DNA of 64,000 nt from Cichorium intybus (Eukaryota; Streptophyta; Magnoliopsida; Asterales; Asteraceae), in the NCBI GenBank assembly GCA_023525715.1, contig CM042012.1, forward strand, positions 63,063,205 through 63,127,204, read 5' to 3'. The notes under the pieces were generated by a model, which was given only the letters and a program-made list of their open reading frames with translations, was not told the origin of the DNA and searched no databases. Shown here piece by piece: positions 36,051 through 47,299 of this stretch (the first letter of the stretch is position 1; each line of letters begins with the position of its first letter). The position numbers and the translations under genes are program-made.

Positions 36051-36854
36051 GGGACCCAGCCCTAGGGTTCGTGTTTTTGGGAGTTTCTGGAGCAGAGACA
36101 TCAGGTTTCAGCAGAGACTCTTTGGTTTCAAGGCTTTGGAGGTTGAAGGAAGAAATACAACGCGGGAGAAGGTTTGGGACGGATCGTGGGCATCACTCCG
36201 TCCTTCAGAAGTAAGGTAAGAAGATTTACTCTTCTGACTTTCCTTTTTATCCCGTCATATGGTATTACCAGTTGGTTTGTAGCTTTAGATGATTTGTAGC
36301 ACTTAGGGTTTGAACCAAGGACATGCATGGACTTGCATGTCCATAAGGAAGTGACCTTAGGGTAGTTTCTGATCCCAGGAAGGGTGTAGAAAGGAACCCT
36401 AGCCGATTGATGTACTGTTAATCGCTGAAAAACATTTTGGAATGTTACGAGCCGCGACGCGGACTGGCTAAGTCAGCGGCGCGGACTCGGCTGAAACCCC
36501 GTAATTGTGCAATGGTAGCCGCGGCGCGTAGGGCGAGGAGCCACGCCGCGGCGAGCGACTGTTTGACCAGAAATTTAGTTTTGACCACGGTTTGATGGCA
36601 AATAGTGAGTCTAACCTTTAGGCAGGTTTGTAAGAGCCTGGTCAGTAATTGATATGTTGTATGTGTGTGGGATTTTGGTGTGGACGAGCTAAGTGGGGAT
36701 ATTAGAGAATATCTGTGCGGTTTCGAATCAGGTGAGTATCCTCACCTTACTATATGATGTTGCATGTTAGGCATCTTGTGTGTTGTTTACAGCTATAAGA
36801 TTTGCTCTATATCTGTGGTTATTTGTTGTTGGGCTCAGTACTGATGCGTGTCCC

Positions 36855-37016
36855 CTCGTAGCTGTTGTATGGCGAGTTGGACTATTGCCTTGTCCCATAG
36901 CTGTTGTATGATGGGCTGGGCCATAACCGGGAACCCATAGCTGTTGTATGATGGGTAGAACCTTCCCGTGTCCATAGCTGTTGTATGATGGACGCCCGTA
37001 GCTGTTGTGTGGCGGG
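36855..37016 (+). repeat. Array of five covarying stem-loops in the element C 5' LTR
   Basis: Five 22-nt units at 36855-36876, 36894-36915, 36934-36955, 36971-36992 and 36995-37016. Each has a 12-nt loop AGCTGTTGTATG (last unit AGCTGTTGTGTG) between 5-bp arms. Arms in order: CTCGT/GCGAG, CCCAT/ATGGG, CCCAT/ATGGG, TCCAT/ATGGA, CCCGT/GCGGG. Sequence changes in one arm are matched in the other. The array lies about 800 bp downstream of the TATA box and so would be in the 5' leader of the transcript. Function unknown. Confidence 0.85.
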
Positions 37017-37335
37017 TAGGGTCGGGTCGTTCTCGAGGACGGGTTGTTTAATGTGTGGGCATGTATGGTAACTTGTGGACTCACTAAGCTTTAAGCTTAC
37101 CCGTTGTTTTATAACATTTCAGGTATTTCAAAGGACAAAGGGAAGGGCAAGGTTTGACGGCAGCGCATCGCATTCCAAGGATTGACGTCAATGAACTATA
37201 TTTAGCATTTTCAAATGTTTCCGCTGTTAAATTTAAGTATTATGTTGAATAGTTTTTATGTTCTAGAATAAATGTTTTATTGGAACCTTGGTAATAAATG
37301 ATTTTTAAAATTTTTGAAATTGGGGTGTTACAAAT

Positions 37336-37347
37336 TGGTATCAGAGC
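37336..37347 (+). other. Primer-binding site of element C (initiator Met tRNA)
   Basis: TGGTATCAGAGC, complementary to the 3' end of the plant initiator-Met tRNA, 3 bp after the LTR. Confidence 0.9.
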
Positions 37348-38117
37348 CTTGGTTTGAGGGATTTGGATGATCTGTATTGGGAATCCAAACTCAAACTTAG
37401 GACTGAGCGATTTTGTTAAGAAAATGTTTTTTGGAAGGTTAAGTTAAAGTAAAAGAAGATGCGATGCGAACCGTCAGCCGAGCTCAAGTAAGTTTTGTGA
37501 TTCCCAGTTACCCATGCCAAGTTTGTGTTATGTGATAAAATGTATTGTGCTAGGATGTAAAGTTATCTGGATAATATGCTCTGTAGACTGTTTTGTGCCA
37601 TATGTGCTGCTTTGGAATTTTATGCTACTGTCGTTAGGTTGCTTAGTGAATGCTGGTAGGTTATATACAATTAGGGAAGATAGCCTGAGAATTCTTGGTC
37701 TGGCCTTACTGGCTGTTCCTTGTTTGGTTGTGACTCTAGGGTAGGATCAGTTATTCAAACGTCTATCTTATTCCCGATTGTATACGGCTGTGCGTCCGTG
37801 AGGCGACTTGACGACATTAGCAGTAGTTCTCTTAGGCGCGTATGAGATGAAGAGTTAGATCAAAAGATTAGACACCACGGTGCCTGACCGCAGGAGTCAT
37901 AGAAAATGGTTTAGTATGTGTGTGACATTTTGGGAGGATGATTGACGAACTTGGAACAAGGGCGAATAGGTGTGGAAGGTAGTACCAGGCCAGTATTACC
38001 GAAAGCACAGGATTCCCGCTTGAGTCAAGAGTAGTCAACCAAAATCCTAGAAAGTCAAGTAGTTGGGTAGATAGGAGTGACCCGGGTATTGATACTGAAA
38101 CTGTTGCGCATTTCAGA
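37348..38117 (+). other. Element C leader, no gag found
   Basis: About 770 bp with several stops in all frames. I see no capsid or zinc-knuckle sequence. The region where gag and protease should lie is absent. Confidence 0.7.
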
Positions 38118-41100
38118 ATGGCAGTCACTCGAAGTAACGGTGGACCAGATGCGGGTGCCTCGAGTGGGGGAGAGCTGGTTGTGCAGGGCGAGAGAAAGAA
38201 TCGAGGTGCAGTTTTCTGTTCAGCTGCTAGAGCACGTAGACATTTTCAACATGGAGGTTCGGGATTTGTGGCTTATATTGTAGACACACGAGAAAAGAAG
38301 CCACAGCAGAAAGCAGGTGATATACCAGTAGTTCGGGATTTTCCTGATGTTTTTCCCGAGGACCTGCCTGGTGTACCGCCAGAGAGACAGGTGGAGTTTA
38401 AGATTGACTTAACTCCCGGTGCAGCTCCGATAGCTAAAGCACCGTATCGTCTTGCGCCTCTGGAGATGCTAGAGTTGTCTATTCAACTTCGGGAACTATT
38501 AGATAAGGGATTTATTCGACCCAGTTGCTCGCCGTGGGGAGCGCCTATTTTGTTCGTTAAGAAGAAGGATGGATCCAATAGGATGTGCATAGATTATCGT
38601 GAGCTGAATAAGCTTACGGTGAAAAATCGATATCCATTGCCTCGCATCGACGACTTGTTTGATCAACTGCAGGGCGCTTCGTGGTTCTCGAAAATTGATT
38701 TGCGGTCAGGATATCATCAAATGCGGGTTCGGGAGGAAGACATCCCGAAAACGGCTTTTCGGACGAGGTACGGCCACTTCGAGTTTGTAGTAATGCCGTT
38801 TGGACTGACCAATGCCCCTGCAGCTTTTATGGATTTAATGAATCGGGTGTGTCGACCGATGTTGGATCGGTCGGTTATAGTTTTCATTGACGATATCTTA
38901 GTTTACTCTCGGAGCAGGGAGCAACATGAACAACATTTAAAGGAAGTATTGGAGACCTTAAGGAAGGAGAAGCTTTATGCAAAGATATCCAAGTGTGAAT
39001 TTTGGCTACGAGAGGTTCAGTTTTTGGGTCACATTGTAAGTGAGCAAGGAATTATGGTAGACCCGGCTAAGGTGGAGGCCGTGATGCGGTGGGAGGTTCC
39101 GAAGACTCCCTCTGAAATTAGAAGTTTCTTGGGTCTGGCTGGTTATTATCATCGTTTCATCCAAGACTTCTCATAGGTTGCGGTACCTTTGACTCGGCTA
39201 ACTAAGAAAAACGCTGCTTTTCGTTGGGGTGAGGAGCAGCAGCAGGCTTTTGAGACTTTGCGGCGGAAATTGTGTGAAGCTCCGGTTTTGACGTTGCCTG
39301 AAGGCATGGAAGACATGGTAGTTTATTGCGATGCATCTATCACGGGATTGGGGGCAGTCTTGATGCAACGAGGCAGGGTGATTGCTTACGCCTCGCGACA
39401 GTTGAAGCCCCATGAAGCTAACTACCCTACTCATGATTTGGAATTGGGAGCGGTGGTCTTCGCTCTCAAGATTTGGAGACACTATTTGTATGGAGTGAAG
39501 TACACCATCTTCACGGACCACAAGAGTTTGAAGTACCTGATGGATCAGGCAAACCTCAATATGAGACAGAGAAGATGGTTGGATGTATTGAAAGACTATG
39601 ATTGTGAGATACACTACCACCCTGGAAAGGCCAATGTGGTAGTGGATGCGTTAAGTCGGAAGGCTTCGGGTGCACCCCTTCGGGGCATTTGTCTAAGGAT
39701 GACAATTGTGACACCGTTGTTTGAGCTAATTAGGAAAGCCCAGGTGGAAGCAAGCATGAATGAGAATCAGAAAGGTGAGAGAATCGTGGGTCAGTTGGCA
39801 GCTATGGTCAAAGATAGTAGGGATTTGTTAACTCGCCATGAGAGAATTTGGGTACCGAAGCTGGGCGGGGTTCGTCAAACCCTATTGGAGGAGGCACATA
39901 AATCCAGGTTCTCTATCCACCCTGGAGCAACTAAAATGTATAGGGATTTACGCGAATATTATTGGTGGCCAGGCATGAAGAGGGAAGTAGCTTGGTTTGT
40001 CGAAATATGCATGACCTGTCGTAGGGTCAAGGCCGAGCACCAACGGCCTCATGGTAAGTTGCAGCCTCTTGAGATTCCAGAATGGAAATGGGAGCATATC
40101 ACAATGGATTTCATCACGAAGTTGCCAAGAACCCCTCGACATATGGACACTATTTGGGTCATCGTGGATAGGTTGACTAAAAGTGCTCATTTCCTCCCCA
40201 TCCAAGAGACATACTCTGCAAAGGAATTGGCTAAGGTTTACACAGATGAGATTATCTCTCGGCATGGTATACCGGTCTCGGTGATATCCGACCGGGATGT
40301 CCGATTTACGTCTAGGTTTTGGAAAAAGTTTCATGAGGAACTAGGCACTCGCCTTCATTTCAGCACAGCATATCATCCTCAGACGGATGGGCAGAGTGAA
40401 AGGACGATTCAAACGCTGGAGGATATGCTTAGGGCATGTGTTATCGATTTTGGCGGGAGTTGGGATTCCCACCTCCCTTTAGCTGAGTTTTCTTACAATA
40501 ACAGTTATCACGCGAGCATTGGCAGGGCTCCCTTTGAAATGTTGTATGGAAGAAAATGTCGGACACCTATTTGCTGGGGCGAGGTTGGCCAGCAGGTTTT
40601 GGGTAGTACTGAGGTGGTGCTCAAGACAACTGAGTTAATTCAGAAGGTTCGGGAGAGATTGTTAACCGCTCAAAGTCGACAGAAAAGTTATGCGGATAGG
40701 CGACGGTCCGATCTCGAATTTCAAGTTGGGGATTATGTTCTTCTTAAGGTGTCACCTTGGAAGGGAGTTATTCGTTTTAGGAAGCGAGGAAAGCTTGGCC
40801 CTAGGTACATTGGACCATATCGAATTGTCGCCCGTGTAGGTAAGGTAGCTTACCGGTTGGAGCTGCCCGAGCAGCTTAGTCAGATTCACGACACGTTCCA
40901 TGTTTCGCAGCTCAGAAAGTGCGTTACTGAGGAATCCACAATAGTACCTTTGGAGGATATTCAATTAGATGAACGCCTAAATTATGTGGAGCGACCAATT
41001 GCCATCATTGAAAGGAAGATAAAGACTTTGCGAAATAAAACAATAGGATTAGTTAAGGTTCAGTGGCAGCATCGAAAAGGGTCCGAATGGACTTGGGAAC

Positions 41101-41189
41101 CGGAGGAGGAAATGCGGAGGCATTATCCAGAATTATTTACCGGCGCAGATTTCGGGGACGAAATCCAGTTAAGTGGGGGAGAGTTGTGA
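38118..41189 (+). pseudogene. Element C pol (RT-RNase H-integrase-chromodomain), one in-frame TAG
   Basis: One frame of 1023 codons from the ATG at 38118, with a single TAG at 39174-39176. The first about 38 residues (MAVTRSNGGPDAGASSGGE) do not resemble pol. From about residue 39 (RRHFQHGGSGFVAYIVDTRE) it is the region before chromovirus RT. RT has VIVFIDDILVYS (FIDD catalytic pair, about residue 255). RNase H starts VVYCDASITGLGAV. The integrase has an HHCC-type finger ending CMTCRR, then Asp, Asp and Glu in TMDFITKLP, VISDRDVRFTS and DGQSERTIQTLED. A GPY/F-like module (GPRYIGPYRIV) and a C-terminal chromodomain-like segment (VKVQWQHRKGSEWTWEPEEE) follow. The stop codon TGA lies in the first bases of the 3' LTR. 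It would copy and integrate the element, but needs gag and protease in trans. Confidence 0.92.
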
Positions 41190-42634
41190 GACCCGTTCCG
41201 CCGAGTCGCGGCCAGGACAGATCCGCGGCGCGGCTCGGGCGAGATCTGGATTCGCGAATGATTTTGTACGCGCGGCGCGGCTTTAAAAGATCCGCGGCGC
41301 GGTGCGCCGCTAAGGTGAAAAACCCTAATGCGGATTTAAACGCCTATATAAAGGGACCCAGCCCTAGGGTTCGTGTTTTTGGGAGTTTCTGGAGCAGAGA
41401 CATCAGGTTTCAGCAGAGACTCTTTGGTTTCAAGGCTTTGGAGGTTGAAGGAAGAAATACAACGCGGGAGAAGGTTTGGGACGGATCGTGGGCATCACTC
41501 CGTCCTTCAGAAGTAAGGTAAGAAGATTTACTCTTCTGACTTTCCTTTTTATCCCGTCATATGGTATTACCAGTTGGTTTGTAGCTTTAGATGATTTGTA
41601 GCACTTAGGGTTTGAACCAAGGACATGCATGGACTTGCATGTCCATAAGGAAGTGACCTTAGGGTAGTTTCTGATCCCAGGAAGGGTGTAGAAAGGAACC
41701 CTAGCCGATTGATGTACTGTTAATTGCTGAAAAACATTTTGGAATGTTACGAGCCGCGACGCGGACTGGCTAAGTCAGCGGCGCGGACTCGGCTGAAACC
41801 CCGTAATTGTGCAATGGTAGCCGTGGCGCGTAGGGCGAGGAGCCACGCCGCGGCGAGCGACTGTTTGACCAGAAATTTAGTTTTGACCACGGTTTGATGG
41901 CAAATAGTGAGTCTAACCTTTAGGCAGGTTTGTAAGAGCCTGGTCAGTAATTGATATGTTGTATGTGTGTGGGATTTAGGTGTGGACGAGCTAAGTGGGG
42001 ATATTAGAGAATATCTGTGCGGTTTCGAATCAGGTGAGTATCCTCACCTTACTATATGATGTTGCATGTTAGGCATCTTGTGTGTTGTTTACAGCTATAA
42101 GATTTGCTCTATATCTGTGGTTATTTGTTGTTGGGCTCAGTACTGATGCGTGTCCCCTCGTAGTTGTTGTATGGCGAGTTGGACTATTGCCTTGTCCCAT
42201 AGCTGTTGTATGATGGGCTGGGCCATAACCGGGAACCCATAGCTGTTGTATGATGGGTAGAACCTTCCCGTGTCCATAGCTGTTGTATGATGGACGCCCG
42301 TAGCTGTTGTATGGCGGGTAGGGTCGGGTCGTTCTCGAGGACGGGTTGTTTAATGTGTGGGCATGTATGGTAACTTGTGGACTCACTAAGCTTTAAGCTT
42401 ACCCGTTGTTTTATAACATTTCAGGTATTTCAAAGGACAAAGGGAAGGGCAAGGTTTGACGGCAGCGCATCGCATTCCAAGGATTGACGTCAATGAACTA
42501 TATTTAGCATTTTCAAATGTTTCCGCTGTTAAATTTAAGTATTATGTTGAATAGTTTTTATGTTCTAGAATAAATGTTTTATTGGAACCTTGGTAATAAA
42601 TGATTTTTAAAATTTTTGAAATTGGGGTGTTACA
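41185..42634 (+). repeat. 3' LTR of element C (1450 bp)
   Basis: Same length as the 5' LTR. Its stem-loop array is at 42157-42318; the first loop has one C-to-T change and the stems are unchanged. Confidence 0.95.
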
Positions 42635-42657
42635 ATTTATTAACTTTATGTGAATAC

Positions 42658-44087
42658 CTTGTGTTGATTTGAAATGAAGGTAATGCTAGTTCCTAATGTT
42701 AAATCAAGGTCATCAATTAGGTTGTCCAAAAAGCATTTCTAATTTTTTTGTTCTCCACACATACAACTGCCCATGCTATAGGGAATAACTGGTTATTAGC
42801 ATCCCTGCCTACAACACTTTGGAATTCTCCTTTGCAAATCCCCTTTAAAAAACATCCATCAAGACCTATGACCCTTTTACACCCTTGTAGCCATCCCCTT
42901 TTCAGTGCATCAAAACAAACATAGAACTTGCTAAAGTAGTTCTTCCCATCTGGCATGCAGTTCACATTAATCTTCACACTAGAGCTAGGATTGGATCTCC
43001 TTATCTCCTTACCATATGACCATAGTTTGGCATAGTGATCAAGTAGATTGCCTTCTATAAGAGCAAGTGCATAACTTTTTGCTCTTCTGCATTACCCAAG
43101 ACTGACCTGAATACCAAATTTCTTCACAACTTCAAGTCTTAATTTCCTTACACTCATCTTCTGCCTATCTATAATCTCCTTGGTATAGTGACTCCCTATC
43201 CATGCATATGTTACTAGTGACCCCAACTTAAAATTTCTTGCACAATTGTGATCAATCTTCAAAGACTTAATATGGAAACTTTCCTCTTCAATCATCCAAG
43301 AGGCCCATAACCTGAATGAACATTGACCCTTACAACACTTGACCAACAACCTTTTACTATCGTTTTTTTCAAAGCAAGGTTGGTACATATTTGTCACTGC
43401 GTAGTTGCACAACATGTGTTTTACTTGGGCAGGGTTCTTAAACCTCATACCAAGTATTGGTTTTTGCTTTTTCCAGACTAAATTCTCATTAAAAATTGAA
43501 TGCTCTTGGATAGTTTCTTCACTTTCCTCCTCATCATCTGGACCAATATTTTGGTCCTCCTCCTCATCTTCCTCCTGTCCACATAGTTTACTAAGGAACA
43601 CATCACTTGAGGTTCTGTTCATTCTGATTGGTTCGTCTGTAAAATCCAAGGCAACATCCCTAAGGGTTCCTGTATCATCTCCATTTTCCCCACCCTCAAT
43701 ACATGAATCGTGTTCCTCACCTTCTTTATCAGAATCAACTCAATCCTCTAATTCATCCCGAATATGGTCTACGAATAGCGATATTTTCCCAAGTGTACCA
43801 AAGGCAATGAAAATAAAACTCGCGTATTCGAGATCATTTGAAATAGGCTGAAGGCCTTTATACATGGGTTCGTCTGGCTCACAGTAATAAAGTTTCTTAC
43901 AATCTTCATGCATGAATTTTTCCAAGAAAGTTACACACTCAGCATAGTTCATACTAGCCCAATCATGTTCCGTAAAAGTAAATTTCATATCGTCTTCGTA
44001 TGGGAAAGGACATCAACGAAATGCACCTTGATAGTTGAGCTCCACAACAGCGTATACTCTCCCAGGATCAATGTCTGTAGTCGTCAT
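42658..44087 (-). pseudogene. MULE transposase, N-terminal exon
   Basis: Read down from the ATG at 44087 (MTTTDIDPGRVY). First comes a PB1-like N-terminal module (to about 43740; HDWASMNYAECVTFLEKFM). An acidic linker and the MuDR DNA-binding region follow (43500-43092; GMRFKNPAQVKHMLCNYAV, SFRLWASWM). Then comes the start of the catalytic domain with first Asp in RVIGLDGCFLKG (about 42860). The second catalytic Asp is replaced by Asn (FISNQHK, codon 42667-42669). Stops lie at 44013, at 43740 (a TGG-type Trp position) and at 43092, with a frameshift near 42740. The exon ends at 42658 with donor GTATTC. The intron (35813-42657) holds element C; its native length is about 88 bp. Confidence 0.85.
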
Positions 44088-44311
44088 TTCTTCAACTTGT
44101 ATGCTTCTCACCGTTTTATCTCATAGAAAACCCTAATTTCACTTTTTGATTTCTTTTTCTTCTCGTGGGTTCACTGGTATACGACTGTGATATTGACCCT
44201 TATAATATACAAATTTCTTACCTGGCAATAAGTAATATCGTTATTAATGGAAATATAGTCCATGTGTATAAGCCACGTAAGCCATAACCGGATAACTTGT
44301 TTTAAAAGAGG

Positions 44312-44429
44312 GTTATTCCCCAATTTGACACGTTTTTTTACACTTTAAGGATCTATTGCACAAAAAAAAAGATCAAGGACTAAATTGGGTCAAAATCGAT
44401 AGTTTATAGGGCTACAGTAGCAATAACCC
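44312..44429 (-). repeat. Right terminal inverted repeat of the MULE
   Basis: Reverse complement of the left TIR with a few substitutions. It lies upstream of the transposase ATG at 44087 and would be its promoter. Confidence 0.9.
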
Positions 44430-44438
44430 TTTTTGTAA

Positions 44439-45300
44439 ACCAAAACTTTTAAAATTTTATTTGTAATTTACCATGTCTCATGACGGATTAAATGCTTTGG
44501 GTTTAATTTCAATTTAAGAATGATTTTCTTGAGAGTATTGCTTATAAAAGTGTAATAGATGAATTTGCTTCTAAATATTCTAGAATATCGATGTTTAGAA
44601 AATAGTAATGTACTAGCTGCTGACATTCATTTGAAAAGTTGCTTATAACAATTTTAGTTTATTACCAATGAGTGAAGACTCGTATAAGATGTTGAGATGG
44701 TGTATTTACAAGCTGTTTGTTATTAATATTGAGTTTTGAATTTAGCGGTAAATATTTACTTGATAATACTTCACAAAAAATTTATGTGGCCTCACTTTCA
44801 TCTTCTCACAAGACCTCCAAAATGTCAGGACCGGGACTCGCTCTCCAGGAGATCGGTGAGCCTCCCAAACTAATGAAATAGACGGTACTGATGAAACCGG
44901 TTCAGGTCAATATGAACAAATTATATGCGGAATAAGTAAAAACAAAATTTAAACATTGTAAACAATAATCGAAGAACAGATAAATATGAGGACATATTAA
45001 AAAAGATGAAGATATGTATTTCACATTAAGGTAGCGTTTGATACGTAGTAGTAGTGAATAGAACAAAACATAACAAGTCGAATTGAAGTAGTGTCTGGCG
45101 TGGGCGAGACCGGAACAATGACGAAGTCAAATGTGACTAATTTATTAAATTTTAATCCCACCCAAATGGGTAGAACAAGTGTAACAGGAATCTAAATGAC
45201 AAAAAATTTTCTTACATGTTTTTCATATATAATACATTGCTACTATAAAGTTCGTGTCCCTGGTACTAATTTAAAAGCTTTTAAAAAATTAAATTCCATG
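44439..45300. other. No gene seen right of the MULE
   Basis: A/T-rich, with no repeat structure or open frame that I can support. Confidence 0.4.
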
Positions 45301-45600
45301 TATTTTATGGGCTGGGTTCTACGCGGCGCTATCACCTTGGTGGTCACAACGCGTGGAAGGGTTTAAGTCCGCATGCGGAATACGGTTAATAGTGACACTA
45401 TCAAGTATGCTTAGCTGTGCGATGTGCCGAAATGCTTAAACCCTATTTAAAGGCACTAAACCCTAGATCAGCCTCCATACTCCAGAAAAAACCCTAGCTC
45501 GAAACCCTAGCTTTCTATTGGTTATTCTAGCTACATTCATTGTATTTGAAGTTTCCTTGCATAAGAAGGAAGGTGGTGGTGTAAGTAAGCTATTGTCAGC
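45301..45600 (+). repeat. Degenerate LTR fragment resembling element C LTRs
   Basis: Has TTCTACGCGGCGC and AACGCGTGG words followed by AAACCCTATTTAAAGGCAC and CACTAAACCCTAG. This is the same order as the CG-rich part, TATA and leader of the C LTR. No boundaries found. Confidence 0.35.
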
Positions 45601-45824
45601 TTAGATCCACCGTCTCCACAGATTTGGACCCTTGTAAGTGCTGAGATACGATAACATAACAAACATACATAGCGAAAGCAAAAAACTAAAAATCGTATCT
45701 CTCCACAGATTACAATAACACGGAGTTGCAAATGTAAATCTAATCTAGGAGATCAAGGGTTGCCTTTTTAGTAGATCGATGATGTCGTGGACGAACAAGG
45801 CACATAGTAAGAACTAAGCAGTCA

Positions 45825-47295
45825 AAAGCGTGCTATAGCGTTGCCATAGCGTATAGCGCCATTCACCGTAAAGATATTCCATTTAGCGATGTAATATAGC
45901 GTTCCCACTAATAGCGACGCTATTCACCGCATTTTTTCATGATTTAATTGATCGCGATTGCAGTAATTATGCGCTATTTCGTTTTAGCATATAAAATTTT
46001 AAAAACTTTGAGTTAACCAACTAAAGCTTAGGAGTAAACCCAGCCCTGAATGGTTTAAGGAGTGCATTACTTTGACACCCATAACATCTATTTATAACCA
46101 GGTGGACTCCCCTCCTTTCTATGTATGACCGATGTGGGATAACCTGATATGAACACTTCAACTACAATATGTCTGATTGCTAAATTTTATTGCTTCAATC
46201 AACTCTATTACAGGTTCTTCCGACTTTAATGGCTCATCAGTTCGGTTTCAATGGCTTCGATGGCTCATCAGTTCTTGATTGCTTCAAATTCAACTGCGTC
46301 AATCCTGATTTTAGTTCATGATTGAAGGTCTGCGTTCGTGATTCCAGGCTCGTCAATTCATGATTGCAGATTTGGTTAGCACTTAGCAGGTTCGTCTCTT
46401 CATCCGATTAATCAATTTGCTGGATCGAGTTCAAGGTATTTGTTCCAATTAGTCGATTTGTAGGTTTAATGTCGCGTTCCTATTCCGATTTGATTTGAAG
46501 GTTGAATGTCACATTCCTTTGATTCAAACAGGTCGATTGAAGCTTCCGGTTTAATTTATTTCGAAGTCGGTATCCCATTCTAATTCAGTTACAGTGGGTA
46601 TCCCATTTCGATCCAATTAACAGGAAACACATGCACTCAGATGCAAAATGGAGTTCAATAGGTTTGTCTTTGTTAATTACATGTTTAAATGGTCCGATTG
46701 AATGCAGGTTTAATGCCGAGTTCAACAGGTTCGTATTTTATTAATTCCAGGTTTAATCAGATTGTAGGTTCATTATCAAGTTTCACATCTGGGATTTGAT
46801 TAAAGTTATAGTTATTTCCAGGTTTATATTTCACATTTGGGATACCTGCCATTGATTATCATAGGTTCTCATTCTAGTTTGTCTTCATGCACACCAAGTG
46901 TTTGATAAATTGCTCAACAGAATCTCGAAGCTATTGAAGGCTTAGTTTGTAGTGATTACATTCCAGTTGGTGAATTATTTATGTATTTGATGGATAATTC
47001 CATTTTGTATTTTGATTACATTCCAGTTTATATTCAACTTAGATTACATTCTAGTTAAAATTGTATGTTGGATTCATTATATCTATGAGATAATGTTTGT
47101 ATTATTGATTTTTTATATTGTATATAAGGATGTTCATGGAATGGTAAATAATAAATAAGCAACTAGACGTATTAATGTTTTAATATAGAAATTATATGTA
47201 ATATGAAAAAACGCTATAGCACCGCTATACCACCACGATAATGGCGATTTCAAATAGCAACAATGATCGTTATTTGATATTTTACCGATTTAACT
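45825..47295. repeat. TAGCG-rich inverted-repeat element, hAT-like
   Basis: The left end (45830-45945) has many TATAGCG/ATAGCG words and CGCTATTCACCGC. The right end (47205-47295) has the opposite-strand words (CGCTATAGCACCGCTATA). Between them lies non-coding DNA with repeated GGTTTAAT and GGTTCGT phrases. Subterminal ATAGCG clusters are common in non-autonomous hAT elements. No exact terminal repeat or 8-bp TSD could be fixed. Confidence 0.35.
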
Positions 47296-47299
47296 GCAT

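Larger units (their letters stand above)
35883..37332 (+). repeat. 5' LTR of element C (1450 bp)
   Basis: CG-rich words (CCGCGGCGCGG, GTACGCGCGGCGC, GGTGCGCCGC) occupy 35895-36010, then a TATA box TATATAAA at 36043-36050. Five tandem stem-loops occupy 36855-37016. It ends immediately before the PBS. Confidence 0.95.
35883..42634 (+). mobile_element. Element C: young Tekay/Del-like chromovirus lacking gag and protease
   Basis: LTRs of 1450 bp each (35883-37332, 41185-42634) start TGTGAGACC and end GGGGTGTTACA. The perfect TSD ATTTA lies at 35878-35882 and 42635-42639. By eye the LTRs differ at only about seven positions (about 0.5%), so the insertion is recent. The PBS is TGGTATCAGAGC (37336-37347) and the PPT AAGTGGGGGAGAG (41171-41183). 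It encodes RT-RNase H-integrase-chromodomain with a single TAG, but gag and protease are missing. It sits in an intron of the MULE transposase, in the opposite orientation to that gene. Confidence 0.93.
25384..44429 (-). mobile_element. Mutator-like element (MULE) carrying transposase and GRF zinc-finger genes, with two nested LTR elements
   Basis: The outer ends are inverted repeats (25384-25501 and 44312-44429) starting GGGCTATTGCTACTGTAG / GGGTTATTGCTACTGTAG. A 9-bp target duplication lies outside: TTTTTTTAA at 25375-25383 and TTTTTGTAA at 44430-44438, one mismatch. Nine bp is the Mutator superfamily length. Removing P (25793-32600) and C (35883-42634) leaves about 5.5 kb. Two convergent genes remain: a GRF-type zinc-finger gene from the left end and a MuDR-type transposase from the right end. 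Their ATGs lie 322 and 342 bp inside the ends. Both genes are broken, so the element is dead. Confidence 0.88.

Noticed and set aside
36855..37016. CRISPR-like regular repeats
   Set aside because: Plant retrotransposon LTR, varying arms and spacing, no cas context. Better explained as a stem-loop array.
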